From: Pseudomonadota bacterium
Lineage (GTDB): Bacteria; Pseudomonadota; Alphaproteobacteria; Acetobacterales; Acetobacteraceae
DNA: 64,000 nucleotides
NCBI GenBank assembly: GCA_021809435.1
Contig: JAKBAD010000010.1
Location: forward strand, 1-64,000
Direction: 5' to 3'
Position 1 is the first letter of the stretch, and each line of letters begins with the position of its first letter. Positions 27,295 through 36,360 of this stretch are shown in pieces. A program made the position numbers and the translations under genes. The notes beneath the pieces are model-generated. The model was given only the letters and a program-made list of their open reading frames with translations. It was not told the origin of the DNA and made no database searches.

Positions 27295-27923
27295 TCAAAC
27301 ATCATCCTTCCGCTGAGACATTGTTGTCCCACGCCGCGGGCACTTTGGCGGCCGGTCACGCGCTGGTGGTGGCCGCGCACATAGAAGGCTGCGCCCACTG
27401 CCAGGCCGAATTGGCGCGACTGGAGGCCACGGGCGGCGCGCTGCTCGATGAGATCTCCCCCGCGGCGATGGAGCCGGAGGCTTTCGCCGAGCTGTTGGCC
27501 CGGCTCGATGAGCCCGCCCCGCCGCCGCCGCCCGCGCCCCGCCAAGCCGAGCTCGCCCTGCCTCCCGGGCTGCGCCTGCCCAAAGTGCTCAAAACCGCTG
27601 AGATTGGGCGCTGGCGGTGGATTGGTCCTGGCGTGCGCCACGCCAAGGTGCGCCTGCCCTGGGCGCGGGAGCAGACCCTCATGCTGCTCCGCGTGGCGGG
27701 CGGGCGGCGGGTTATTCACCACAGCCATGGCGGTGCCGAATTCACGCAGGTGCTCTGGGGTGGGTTTCATGACCATACCGGCCAGTATGGTCCGGGCGAT
27801 ATTGGTGAAGCCGACGAGACCACCCTGCACCAGCCGGTTGCCGACGAGGAAGGCTGCATCTGCCTCGCATCGCTCGAAGGCGGCTTGCGACTGCCCTGGC
27901 TGAGCCGGCTGTTCGGCGGATAA
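27291..27923 (+). CDS. chrR: ChrR-type zinc anti-sigma factor with cupin domain
   Basis: A 210-residue two-domain protein that binds and holds RpoE. The N-terminal anti-sigma domain has the zinc ligands H-x3-C-x2-C (H30, C34, C37), with a His at 4 or 5 as the fourth ligand. The C-terminal cupin domain (from about residue 125) contains HHSHGGAEFTQVL and a later His, matching the metal site of R. sphaeroides ChrR that is needed for the singlet-oxygen response. A Pro-rich linker lies around residues 75-88. It starts with a GTG overlapping the rpoE stop. Confidence 0.94.
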   Translation: MIKHHPSAETLLSHAAGTLAAGHALVVAAHIEGCAHCQAELARLEATGGALLDEISPAAMEPEAFAELLARLDEPAPPPPPAPRQAELALPPGLRLPKVLKTAEIGRWRWIGPGVRHAKVRLPWAREQTLMLLRVAGGRRVIHHSHGGAEFTQVLWGGFHDHTGQYGPGDIGEADETTLHQPVADEEGCICLASLEGGLRLPWLSRLFGG

Positions 27924-27926
27924 GTC

Positions 27927-27965
27927 TTCCCGCCGGCCGGTCAAGCCGCGCCGAGGAGGCGGGAA
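27927..27965. terminator. dyad downstream of chrR
   Basis: TTCCCGCC at 27927-27934 is repeated inverted at 27958-27965 around a 23-base GC-rich centre. It lies four bases after the chrR stop region. There is no T-run, so termination is only possible, not shown. Confidence 0.3.
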
Positions 27966-28006
27966 AATGCTAGGGATTAGCACGTGGTTTCGGCTATGGT
28001 CGGGCC

Positions 28007-29707
28007 ATGCAAGAGCAGGGTTTGGCGACAGAAATCGCCCGGCTCGTCTGGGCGCAACGCTACCGCCATGGCGGTAGCGCCGAGGCTGATATTGGCGCGA
28101 CGTGGCGGCGTGTGGCCCATGCGCTGGCCGCGCCGGAGCGGGTTGACCGCCAAGGCTGGGCCGCGCGCTTTGAGGCCGTATTGCGCGGGTTCCGGTTTCT
28201 GCCGGGGGGGCGCATTCTGGCGGCGGCCGGCACGCCTCGGCGGCTGACCATGCTGAATTGCTTTGTGATGGGTGAAATCGAGGATTCCATCCCCGGTATC
28301 TTCCAGGCCTTGCGCGAAGGTGCCGTGACCATGCAGCAGGGGGGCGGGGTTGGATATGATTTCTCAAGCCTCAGGCCGCGTGGCAGCAAGGCGGTAAGTG
28401 CCGGCGCCATCGCTTCGGGTCCGGTTTCGTTTTTGCCGTTGTGGGACGCCATGTGCGCCACGATCCAGAGCGACAATGCCCGGCGCGGCGCCATGATGGG
28501 CACGCTGCGCTGCGACCATCCCGATGTGGCGCGGTTCATTACCGCCAAGGCGGAGCCCGGCGCCTTGCCGCATTTCAATCTCTCGCTGCTGATCAGCGAT
28601 GCGTTCTTGCGCGCGGTGGCTGAGGATGGGCCCTGGCAGCTGCGGTTTCCGGCCATCCCGCCCGGTCGCGCCGCGCGAGAGGTGCGGGCGCGCGATTTAT
28701 GGGGCGCTTTTCTGAGGGCGGCACTGGCCACGGGCGAACCCGGGGCGCTGTTCATCGATCGCATCAATGATATGAACAATCTGCGCTATTGCGAGACGAT
28801 CAGCGCCGCCAATCCATGCGGCGAGGTGCCGTTGCCGCCTTTCGGGGCCTGTGACCTTGGCGCGCTCAATCTCGCCGCCCTGGTACGCGAACCGTTCACC
28901 CCGGCGGCACGGCTTGATGTGGATGATATCGACCAGATCGTGCCGGTGGCCGTGCGGATGCTCGACAATGTGCTGGACGTAACCCACTACCCGCTGCCCG
29001 CCCAGCGCGCCGAGGCACGGGCGAAACGGCGCATTGGGCTTGGCATCACCGGGCTGGCCGATGCGCTGATCATGCTCGGCCTGCCCTATGACAGCGAGCC
29101 CGCCAGACGCCTTGCCGCGGCCACCATGGCGCGCATCTCCCACCTTGCCTACCGCGCTTCGGTGGCGCTCTCGCGCGAGCGCGGGCCGTTTCCCGCCTGG
29201 CGGCGAGACGCCTATCTCGCAGCCCCTTTCATTCAGGCGCTCCCGGCGCGCTTGCGCGATGATATCGCCCGGCATGGCATCAGAAACAGCCATCTGCTCG
29301 CCATCGCGCCAACGGGCACAATCAGCTTGCTGGCGGGTAATGTTTCCAGTGGCGCCGAACCGGTATTCGCGGCGGACGCCGCGCGCGCCATCCTCGATGT
29401 ACTGGGCCGCCGCCAGACGGTTGATGTGGTCGATCATGCCGTGGCCCTGTGGCGCGCGCGCACCAAGGGCGCCGGTTTACCGCCGACCTTCATCACCGCG
29501 CAGCAATTGCCGGGCGCGGCGCACCTGGCCATGCAGGCGGCGCTGCAGGCGCATGTTGATCAGGCGATCTCCAAGACCATAAACCTTGCCCCGGGTGTGG
29601 ATGAGGCAGGGCTTGGCCAGATATTCCTGCGCGCCCACGAGCTGGGCCTCAAAGGCTGCACGGTCTTTCCCGCCGCCGCGGTGCGTGCGGTGATCACCGC
29701 GCTGTAA
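28007..29707 (+). CDS. nrdJ: adenosylcobalamin-dependent ribonucleotide reductase (class II), short form
   Basis: Reduces ribonucleotides to deoxyribonucleotides using coenzyme B12, without needing oxygen. The 566-residue protein has an active-site Cys in LTMLNCFVMGEIEDSIPGIF, then GGGVGYDFSSLRP, the radical-site motif NPCGEVPLPPFGACDLGALN (thiyl Cys and partner Cys), and IAPTGTISLLAGNVSSG. It ends soon after LGLKGCTVFP, so the C-terminal Cys pair that recycles the active site in many relatives is not visible. Only the three catalytic cysteines and the core barrel are evident. It may be a naturally short subgroup reduced by other means. Confidence 0.88.
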   Translation: MQEQGLATEIARLVWAQRYRHGGSAEADIGATWRRVAHALAAPERVDRQGWAARFEAVLRGFRFLPGGRILAAAGTPRRLTMLNCFVMGEIEDSIPGIFQALREGAVTMQQGGGVGYDFSSLRPRGSKAVSAGAIASGPVSFLPLWDAMCATIQSDNARRGAMMGTLRCDHPDVARFITAKAEPGALPHFNLSLLISDAFLRAVAEDGPWQLRFPAIPPGRAAREVRARDLWGAFLRAALATGEPGALFIDRINDMNNLRYCETISAANPCGEVPLPPFGACDLGALNLAALVREPFTPAARLDVDDIDQIVPVAVRMLDNVLDVTHYPLPAQRAEARAKRRIGLGITGLADALIMLGLPYDSEPARRLAAATMARISHLAYRASVALSRERGPFPAWRRDAYLAAPFIQALPARLRDDIARHGIRNSHLLAIAPTGTISLLAGNVSSGAEPVFAADAARAILDVLGRRQTVDVVDHAVALWRARTKGAGLPPTFITAQQLPGAAHLAMQAALQAHVDQAISKTINLAPGVDEAGLGQIFLRAHELGLKGCTVFPAAAVRAVITAL

Positions 29708-29725
29708 GGCCGCATACCGGGAGAG

Positions 29726-30139
29726 TCAGACGGGCAGTTTGGGCATCAAGGATTTCAGATGAGCGGCGGTATCGGTCGCGGCGCCTGCATAAAGTGTGGT
29801 GACGGTCCAGCCAAGTTCACGCACAGTGTCTTGCATTTTACGGGCATTGGTCAAAAGGCACTCGGTCTGGTCGTGCATCTGCTCGGTCAGCTTGGCGTAA
29901 TCGGGCAGGCCGTTGCGGGCCACGGCATCGCCCCGGAACGACGTGGCCATATGATCCATGATGCTGCGTTGGCACTGATAGATCTGGTTGGCGGCTTCGG
30001 TGAAGGCGTTGTTGGTTTTGGAGAAATAGGTGGTGATGAATTCACTCGCCGGGAAAATCCCGTCATCGTGCGACTGAGCCGCCGCGCGTGGGGGCTTAAC
30101 CGTGCTGGCTTTGACATCGAGGGTTTCAAAGTTTGTCAT
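29726..30139 (-). CDS. phasin-like small helical protein
   Basis: A 137-residue cytoplasmic protein that appears mostly alpha-helical, with QIYQCQRSIMDHMATSF and LTEQMHDQTECLLTNARKMQDTVREL in amphipathic stretches. The layout resembles phasins that coat polyhydroxyalkanoate granules, but no PHA gene is nearby. The ATG at 30139 follows CGGAGA six bases upstream; a longer start at 30256 lacks such a site. An AT-rich segment (30230-30300) lies upstream. Confidence 0.6.
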   Translation of the reverse strand: MTNFETLDVKASTVKPPRAAAQSHDDGIFPASEFITTYFSKTNNAFTEAANQIYQCQRSIMDHMATSFRGDAVARNGLPDYAKLTEQMHDQTECLLTNARKMQDTVRELGWTVTTLYAGAATDTAAHLKSLMPKLPV

Positions 30140-30308
30140 GTGGGTCTCCGATGCTGAAAACATGTGGCTGCGGTCTGGTGACCGGCAGCGGGGGAGCGAG
30201 CGCATCATGATTTGCGGCCAGAGATCTATGTCAAAGATCACCGAAATATACAACATGGTTTCAAAAGTTTAAAGATTTTATATGTAACTTTGCTAGATTT
30301 CTGGCGCT

Positions 30309-30986
30309 TCACGCGAAGGGCATGAACGAGATTTCCGTATAAGCGCGTTCCGGTGGGGTGGTGGCAAAGCTCAGCCGGCCATTGAGCAGGCCCGCAAGGT
30401 CTCTGAGAGTCTCCGTGGCGGGGCCTGGAGGCGAGAATGGCGGAATGCTGGCGCGCAGACGCAGAATATTCACGCTGTCGCGTTCGAGCGTCACGCAAAA
30501 ATTAAACTCACATGGCGTCGCCATCGCCTCATAGAGGCGCCCCAGCATGAAATTCACCACGATCAGCGCGGTCGCGCGGGTTCGGTAGGCGGGCATGACC
30601 GCATTGGTGATGCGCAGATCGAACCGGCCGACGCTCAGGCGTGGCGAGAACAGATCAAACACCCCTTCGGCCAGCTCGCAAACATTGGCGCGGCATAAGG
30701 TCAGATCTTCGTCGCGCAGGCCGGCAAGTTTCTGCAATATCGTGGAAATGCGCTGGGCAACCGGCAGGGCCCAGGGCCAAGTGCCGGATGCGCTGCCCTC
30801 ATCGCCAAGCGTGACCAGCCTGACCATCAGTTCCGCGCGGTTCATCGCCTCATGCACCCAAACCGGCTTGAACACAGATTCACCGCTGCGCGCGGCCGGC
30901 ACGGTGGCGCCCAGCAACTCCAACAGCACCGCTTGGCCAGAGGGTGATAATGCCCGAGGCGGGCACGCATAAGCCACCTCACTCAT
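30309..30986 (-). CDS. degenerate histidine-kinase-like protein
   Basis: A 225-residue cytoplasmic protein. It has an N-terminal helical segment with VHEAMNRAELMVRLVTL, resembling the phosphoacceptor helix of HWE/HisKA_2 kinases, and a later LIVVNFMLGRLYEAMA resembling the N-box helix of their ATPase domain. The classic ATP-binding Gly boxes are absent, so it may act as a phosphotransferase (ChpT-like) or a binding partner and not as a kinase. This assignment is a pattern judgement. It is overlapped eight bases by the sigma-54 activator, so the two form one unit. Confidence 0.55.
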   Translation of the reverse strand: MSEVAYACPPRALSPSGQAVLLELLGATVPAARSGESVFKPVWVHEAMNRAELMVRLVTLGDEGSASGTWPWALPVAQRISTILQKLAGLRDEDLTLCRANVCELAEGVFDLFSPRLSVGRFDLRITNAVMPAYRTRATALIVVNFMLGRLYEAMATPCEFNFCVTLERDSVNILRLRASIPPFSPPGPATETLRDLAGLLNGRLSFATTPPERAYTEISFMPFA

Positions 30987-32067
30987 GACACGGGCTTTCG
31001 GGTGAAGCGGTGGGGGTGGGTGCCAAGCCGGTCCGCTTCATCATCCGGTAAAGCGTCATGCGCGAGATACATAGATCGCGCGCCGCCTGGCTGTGATTAT
31101 GACCGTTCCTGGCTAGAGAGTCCTGCAGCATCGCGCGCTCCGCGGCAGACCCCGGCGGGTGGCGGAGCTTGCCGGCCATCTGGGGCAAGGCGGGTTCGGG
31201 CAGGGCGCGGTGGGCGGGCGTTTCAAGCGCGAGATCGGCCGCCGTAACCTGCGCGCTCTGGCCCATTACCACCGCGCGACGGATGGCCGAGATCATTTCC
31301 CGGATATTGCCCGGCCAGCTGTGGGTGGTGAGGAGCGCACGCGCTTCGGGGGTGAAGCCGCTCACCTCCCGGCCGAACTCGCCAGCGAATTTATGCAGAA
31401 AAAAGGTCGCAAGCAGTTCCACATCGCCGGCGCGCTCGCGCAGCGCGGGCATGCGCAGCGGCAAGACATTAAGGCGATAATAGAGATCTTCGCGGAACTG
31501 GCCGGTGGCGATGGCGCGCTGCAAATTGACGTGGGTTGCCGATATGATTCGTGCACAAACATGAATCGGTTGATGCCCGCCCACCCGCACGATCGTGCCC
31601 TCCTGCAGGAAGCGCAGCAGATGGCCCTGTAAATCGAGTGGCAGATCGCCGATTTCATCGAGAAACAGGGTGCCTTTATCGGCCATTTCGATCAGGCCGA
31701 TCTTGCGCGCGGCGGCCCCGGTGAACGCGCCTTTTTCGTACCCGAACAGTTCAGACGCAATCAGCGATGCCGGCAGTGACGCGCAATTTATAGCGACAAA
31801 CCGGCCATCATGCACAAGCGAGCGCTCATGCAATGCCCTGGCCGCCAACTCCTTGCCGGTGCCGCTCTCACCGGTGATGAGAATGGGCACGCTGGTCGGC
31901 GCCTGGCGCCGGATCTTATCGAACACGGCGCGCATGACCGGGCTGTCGCCGACCATGAACTCGCTCGCCCCCTGCGGGCCAGGCGCGGCGCGGGTGTGGG
32001 TAGATGGCACCAAATCCCAATGTGTGGTTGGCAGGGCAGTGGCGCGCCCGGTATGGTCTCTGTTCAT
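30979..32067 (-). CDS. sigma-54-dependent transcriptional activator without receiver domain
   Basis: A 362-residue bacterial enhancer-binding protein. After a short 37-residue leader comes the AAA+ domain with GESGTGKE (66-73), the sigma-54 contact loop GAFTGA (113-118), Walker B TLFLDEIGDLP (about 132-142), and the arginine-finger region FREDLYYRLNVLPLRMP. A Fis-type helix-turn-helix follows (NHSQAARDLCISRMTLYRMM). It lacks a receiver or GAF domain, so control must come from a partner or from its own expression. The degenerate kinase-like protein encoded next (8-base overlap) is the obvious candidate. Confidence 0.92.
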   Translation of the reverse strand: MNRDHTGRATALPTTHWDLVPSTHTRAAPGPQGASEFMVGDSPVMRAVFDKIRRQAPTSVPILITGESGTGKELAARALHERSLVHDGRFVAINCASLPASLIASELFGYEKGAFTGAAARKIGLIEMADKGTLFLDEIGDLPLDLQGHLLRFLQEGTIVRVGGHQPIHVCARIISATHVNLQRAIATGQFREDLYYRLNVLPLRMPALRERAGDVELLATFFLHKFAGEFGREVSGFTPEARALLTTHSWPGNIREMISAIRRAVVMGQSAQVTAADLALETPAHRALPEPALPQMAGKLRHPPGSAAERAMLQDSLARNGHNHSQAARDLCISRMTLYRMMKRTGLAPTPTASPESPCHE

Positions 32068-32530
32068 TCACGGCTCCTGTCCTCGGCTCAAGTCGTAAGG
32101 CGTCATCATGGGCAACGCCGTATCAATGGCCGCTCCTCGCTCGAAGCCGGCCTGTCCGTGGTGGTCAGCCCAAACACTCTTTATGGCATGACGATCTACA
32201 TCGTTCGGTCCCGCCAGGGGGCGCGTTTGGGGTTGCCGGATCGGTTTATCCGGGTCCCTCCTCAACTTGCATGCCGCGCCGTGGTCTTGAACACACCGAA
32301 CTCGCAATAGTGCGTGTGGCTTCCATGAGCTGATCTCGCTTTGTTGTTTTGATTTGATAGATGCCTAGTCTTGATATATTTAATTAACGAATTCCAAGAC
32401 TCGGAATTCATCTAGGTAGCTCCCGCGACGTGCATTTTGGTTATTTGCAGGCGAATGCTGCGATTAATGTTTTGTAACCCTGTGTATCTGATCGGTATCC
32501 GGTAGATCGTGCATGGAAAGTTAAATCGAA
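32068..32530. other. 463-bp regulatory intergenic region between divergent regulators
   Basis: No gene is convincing here. The right half (about 32330-32530) is AT-rich compared with the window and should hold the promoter of the fused kinase gene. A dyad, GAATTCC-N7-GGAATTC, lies at 32389-32409. The left half precedes the sigma-54 activator and is GC-rich. No -24/-12 sigma-54 promoter was found. Confidence 0.6.
32389..32409. promoter_or_regulatory. inverted repeat upstream of the fused sensor-regulator
   Basis: GAATTCC (32389-32395) and GGAATTC (32403-32409) form a perfect dyad with a 7-base centre, about 120 bases before the ATG at 32531. It could be the binding site of the LuxR-type domain of that protein or of the divergent regulator. 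That use is inferred. Confidence 0.4.
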
Positions 32531-35383
32531 ATGACAGCCAAGAACCAAGATGAGGCCGCTGAATTTTTAAAAGAATTCGATCTCGCCACATATGCCGGCC
32601 TGTGCGCCAACCAGCGGTCTGACGCGGCGCGGCGTGATGAGTTTCACCAGCTCTCAGCTGGTGAAACGCGCATTAGTCACCGGAAAATTCAACTCTTTTT
32701 CGATGCTCTTCCCATCGCCAGCTGTATGCTCGATGCCGAAGGACGAATTCGCTTTGTCAGCGCTACCATGCCCGAATTATTCGGCTATGCGCCCGCAGAG
32801 CTGCTCGGTCAGCCCATTGGCATTCTGCTGCCGCCCGCCATGCGCGTCCGCCATGAGCACCTGCATGCGCGGTTTCTGGCCGCGCCCGAGCGGCGCTCCA
32901 TGGTCGGCGGCCCCGATACGCACGGCCTCGCCAAGGACGGCACGCGCCTGCCGCTCGAAATCGGGCTGAGCCCGCTTGAAACGGCGGAGGGGCGGCTGGT
33001 CATGGTGATGTTTCATGACCTGCGCGGCATTCGCCAGGCCGAGGCCGAGCGGGATGAGGCACGCCATGCCCTGGCGGTCGAGTTTGAGGATTTGCGTAAC
33101 CTGCACCGGCTGGCCACCCGCCTAGTGGGTGCCGAGCCCCTACCTGTCCTGCTCGATGAGATGCTCGCCGCCGTGATGGGCTTCCAGCACGCGGATTTCG
33201 GCAATATCCGGCTTCTCGATGCCCCCACCCAAACCCTCACCATTGCCGCCCAACGCGGCTTCGGGGCGTCATTTCTCGCGGCCGTCGCGGTTGTCCGCGC
33301 CGAGGATGACTGCGCCTGCGGCCGCGCGCTGGAGGGGGGACGGCGAGTGGTCATCAGGGATGTCGAGGCCGATGCGGCCTTTGCCCCCTACCGCGCCATC
33401 GCCGCGGCGGCAGGGATCAGAGCGATGCAATCAACCCCCATCCGCGCGCGTGATGGCAGTCTCAAGGGCGTGCTCTCCACCCATTTCGCCGTCCCGCACG
33501 TTCCCGCTGACCGCGAATTGCGCCTGACGGATTTGTGCGCGCGCATGGTGGCGGATCTCATCGAGCGGGTGGAGGCCAGCGCGGCGCTGCAGGCCGCGCG
33601 CCTGGCGGCCGAGCAGGCCAACCAGATGAAGACGCGCTTTCTCTCGGCGGCGGGGCATGATCTGCGTCAGCCGTTGCAGACGATGGGGTTGCTCAAGGCC
33701 GTGCTGGAGCGTCAGATCATCAATCCGCGCGCCTTCGGCACGCTCGCCAAGCTGGGCGACGCGGTTGAGCAGATGCAAGACCTGATCGATACCCTGCTCG
33801 ATGCCAGCCAGATCGAGCGGGGCGCCGTGCCGGTGGTGCTCGAACCCGTGTCTCTTGGCCCTCTGCTGGCGCGGCTGGCGCGGAGCTTCATCCCCATGGC
33901 CGAGGCCAAGGGGCTTGAGCTCCGCCATGTTCCTCATGAAGGCGTCATCCGCACCGATGCCCGCTTGCTCACCCGCCTGCTGGGCAACCTGCTCTCGAAC
34001 GCGATCAAATACACCGACCATGGCCGGGTGCTGCTGGGCTGCCGGCGCCGGGGCGGGGCGTTGCGCCTGGAGGTATGGGATACCGGCATCGGCATCGCCC
34101 AGGAGCGCGCGCGCAGCATTTTCGGTGAGTTCGAACGTGGCGATCAGGCCGGCAATGGCCGGGCCGGTTTAGGGCTTGGCCTCTACATCGTCCAACGTTT
34201 CGCAGACCTGCTCGGCGGGCGGATCGAGCTGTGCTCGATGCCCGGCAAGGGCAGCATGTTCGCCCTGGTGCTGCCTGCCCCCGCCGGCGCTGGCGCTGGG
34301 CAAGCCGGCGGCGGATTGACGGATGATGAGCCGCTGGTGGTGCTGGTCGAGCCAGACAGCCCTCAGCGTGAGGCGTTGATCGCTCTGCTGCGCCTCGAAG
34401 GTTACCAGGCCATGGCGTTTGACGCTGGCCCCGCTCTGTTGGCGCATTTGGCGCATTTGCCGCCCGCCATGCCGCTGGTCATCGCCGCCGCCGATCACCT
34501 GCCGGGTGGAATGGACGGCCTGGAGTTGGTGACCGAGCTGCGCGTCAGGCTCACCCAGCCGGTGCCCGCCGTGATATTGGCCAGCCGTGAGCCCAGCGCC
34601 GCCGAAGCCGCATGGGCGGGGGGTAATTCTCAATTCATCACGCGCCCGTTCAGGGCGGCCCAATTACTGACAGCCATGGAAAGCGCCGTGCGCCAAGTGC
34701 GCCCAGAGTGGCGCCCGCCACCTCCAGCTTGGCGCGAGCCGGTGGGCGGGCAGATGCTACCGCCTCAACCAGCGGAAGCGGATATCGCCATCATCGACGA
34801 TGATGCCGGTCTCGGGGCCGCGCTTCATGAAATTTTTACGGAAAACGGCCATCAGGCTGAAATTTTTACCTCCGCCGAGGCGTTTTTGGCGGAACCCGGC
34901 CGGGCGCGGTTCAAGTGTCTGGTGGTTGATGTCAATTTGCCGGGGATGAGCGGGTTTGAGCTGCAGGCGCGGTTGAACGAGGACGGGTCGGCGCCCAAAA
35001 TAGTGTTCCTGAGCGGCCATGCCGAGCTGCCGGGCGTGGTTTCGGCACTGCAGGCTGGTGCGGCGGATTTTTTGCGCAAGCCCGTGAATGGCGCGAGGCT
35101 ACTGGAGAGCGTGACGGCGGCAATACGCCAGACGCGGGCGTCCCCCCCCGACCATCTCCACCTCGCCGATGTTCACCAACGGCTCTCGGGCCTGACCCGG
35201 CGCGAGCGCGAGGTGATGGTGCGCGTGGTGCGCGGCGAGCTGAACAAAAATATTGCCGCCGATCTGGGCGTTGCCGAGCGCACCATCGAGCATCACCGTC
35301 AAAACATGATGCAGAAAATGGGGGCGCGTTCACTCGCGGCGCTGGTGCGGATGGTGGCGTTGGTCGAGGGGGATGGTGAATGA
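32531..35383 (+). CDS. PAS-GAF histidine kinase fused to two receivers and a LuxR-type HTH
   Basis: A 950-residue cytoplasmic single-chain sensor and response regulator. PAS domain about 55-165; GAF about 200-345 (VLLDEMLAAVMGFQHADFG onward); kinase dimerisation helix with GHDLRQPLQ near residue 375; ATPase domain about 480-595 with LLGNLLSNAIKYTD and GLGLGLYIV. Receiver 1 (about 600-720) lacks a clear phosphoacceptor Asp at the usual position, reading LVIAAADHLPGGMDG. Receiver 2 (about 750-870) is canonical and FixJ-like (IIDDDAG, VVDVNLPGMSG, FLSGH, RKPV). The HTH (about 890-945) is LuxR/FixJ type. The fusion of a whole FixL/FixJ-like pathway is notable. No membrane segment is seen; GAF and PAS imply a soluble ligand or cofactor. 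Confidence 0.92.
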   Translation: MTAKNQDEAAEFLKEFDLATYAGLCANQRSDAARRDEFHQLSAGETRISHRKIQLFFDALPIASCMLDAEGRIRFVSATMPELFGYAPAELLGQPIGILLPPAMRVRHEHLHARFLAAPERRSMVGGPDTHGLAKDGTRLPLEIGLSPLETAEGRLVMVMFHDLRGIRQAEAERDEARHALAVEFEDLRNLHRLATRLVGAEPLPVLLDEMLAAVMGFQHADFGNIRLLDAPTQTLTIAAQRGFGASFLAAVAVVRAEDDCACGRALEGGRRVVIRDVEADAAFAPYRAIAAAAGIRAMQSTPIRARDGSLKGVLSTHFAVPHVPADRELRLTDLCARMVADLIERVEASAALQAARLAAEQANQMKTRFLSAAGHDLRQPLQTMGLLKAVLERQIINPRAFGTLAKLGDAVEQMQDLIDTLLDASQIERGAVPVVLEPVSLGPLLARLARSFIPMAEAKGLELRHVPHEGVIRTDARLLTRLLGNLLSNAIKYTDHGRVLLGCRRRGGALRLEVWDTGIGIAQERARSIFGEFERGDQAGNGRAGLGLGLYIVQRFADLLGGRIELCSMPGKGSMFALVLPAPAGAGAGQAGGGLTDDEPLVVLVEPDSPQREALIALLRLEGYQAMAFDAGPALLAHLAHLPPAMPLVIAAADHLPGGMDGLELVTELRVRLTQPVPAVILASREPSAAEAAWAGGNSQFITRPFRAAQLLTAMESAVRQVRPEWRPPPPAWREPVGGQMLPPQPAEADIAIIDDDAGLGAALHEIFTENGHQAEIFTSAEAFLAEPGRARFKCLVVDVNLPGMSGFELQARLNEDGSAPKIVFLSGHAELPGVVSALQAGAADFLRKPVNGARLLESVTAAIRQTRASPPDHLHLADVHQRLSGLTRREREVMVRVVRGELNKNIAADLGVAERTIEHHRQNMMQKMGARSLAALVRMVALVEGDGE

Positions 35384-35439
35384 CCCTGGCCCGCTCAAGG
35401 GCTACAGCACTCACCGTCTGATCGGAACAGGCGGTGAGG

Positions 35440-36360
35440 TCAGGTCTCGAGCAGCGCGCTGGCGAATTCCGCCGCCTCGAAAGGGCGTAGATCGTCGATC
35501 TGCTCGCCGGTGCCGACCAGATGAATGGGCAGGCCATAGCGCTCGGCCAGCGCCACCACAATGCCGCCCTTGGCCGAACCGTCGAGCTTGGTGACCACCA
35601 GCCCGGTCAGCTCCACCATGTCCTTGAACACGCCAACCTGGGTCACGGCATTCTGGCCGGTGGTGGCGTCGAGCGTGAGGAGCGTGGCGTGGGGAGCGGT
35701 CTCGTCGAGCTTGCGGATGACGCGCAGGATCTTGCGCAACTCCTCCATCAGCGCATTCTTGTTATGCAGCCGCCCGGCCGTGTCGATCATCAGCACATCG
35801 ATTCCGGCTTTCATGGCCTTCGAGAGCGCCTCATGCGCGAGCGAGGCGGGGTCGGAATTGGCGGGCGCGGTGATCACCTCGGCACCCGCCCGCTGCCCCC
35901 AGACCTGCAGCTGCTCCACCGCGGCGGCGCGGAACGTATCGCCCGCGGCCAGCATCACGCTCAGCCCCTCCTCCCGGTAGCGGGCGGCGAGCTTGCCGAG
36001 GGTGGTGGTTTTGCCCGCCCCGTTCACGCCGGTCATGAGAATGACATAAGGCTTGCGGGCGCGGTCAATCTCGAGCGGCCGGGCCACGGGGGCGAGAATT
36101 TCACCAATCTCGGCGGCCAGCGTCTCGCGCACCTCTTCGGCGGTCACTTCCTTACCAAAGCGTGTCTTGCGGAAGGATTTGATGATGCGCGCCGCGACTT
36201 GGGGACCGAGATCGGCGGCGATCAGCTGGTCTTCGAGCTCCTCGAGCGCCGCGTCATCGAGCTTACGCTTGGTGAAGGTGGCGACAATACCACCCGTGAG
36301 CTTGGAAGCCGAGCGCGAGAGACCGGATTTGAGCCGGGCGAAAAAGCCGGAAACTGCCAT
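35440..36360 (-). CDS. ftsY: signal recognition particle receptor FtsY
   Basis: A GTPase that receives SRP-ribosome complexes at the membrane for co-translational insertion. The 306-residue protein consists of N and G domains with only a short lead, without the long acidic A domain of E. coli. Motifs are GVNGAGKTTTLGKLA (G1), DTFRAAAVEQL, DTAGRLHNKNALM (G3), TKLDGSAKGG (G4) and LPIHLVGTGEQIDDL (G5 region). It directly follows dapF without a gap. Confidence 0.96.
   Translation of the reverse strand: MAVSGFFARLKSGLSRSASKLTGGIVATFTKRKLDDAALEELEDQLIAADLGPQVAARIIKSFRKTRFGKEVTAEEVRETLAAEIGEILAPVARPLEIDRARKPYVILMTGVNGAGKTTTLGKLAARYREEGLSVMLAAGDTFRAAAVEQLQVWGQRAGAEVITAPANSDPASLAHEALSKAMKAGIDVLMIDTAGRLHNKNALMEELRKILRVIRKLDETAPHATLLTLDATTGQNAVTQVGVFKDMVELTGLVVTKLDGSAKGGIVVALAERYGLPIHLVGTGEQIDDLRPFEAAEFASALLET

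Noticed and set aside
26850-28367. 505-residue antisense frame across rpoE, chrR and nrdJ
   Set aside because: It runs opposite three recognised genes, lacks any family motif, and has the Arg/Pro/Ser composition of a shadow frame.
32068-32530. Sigma-54 (-24/-12) promoter for the divergent regulators
   Set aside because: TTGGTTATTTGCAG near 32438 has the right letters but wrong spacing between GG and GC.
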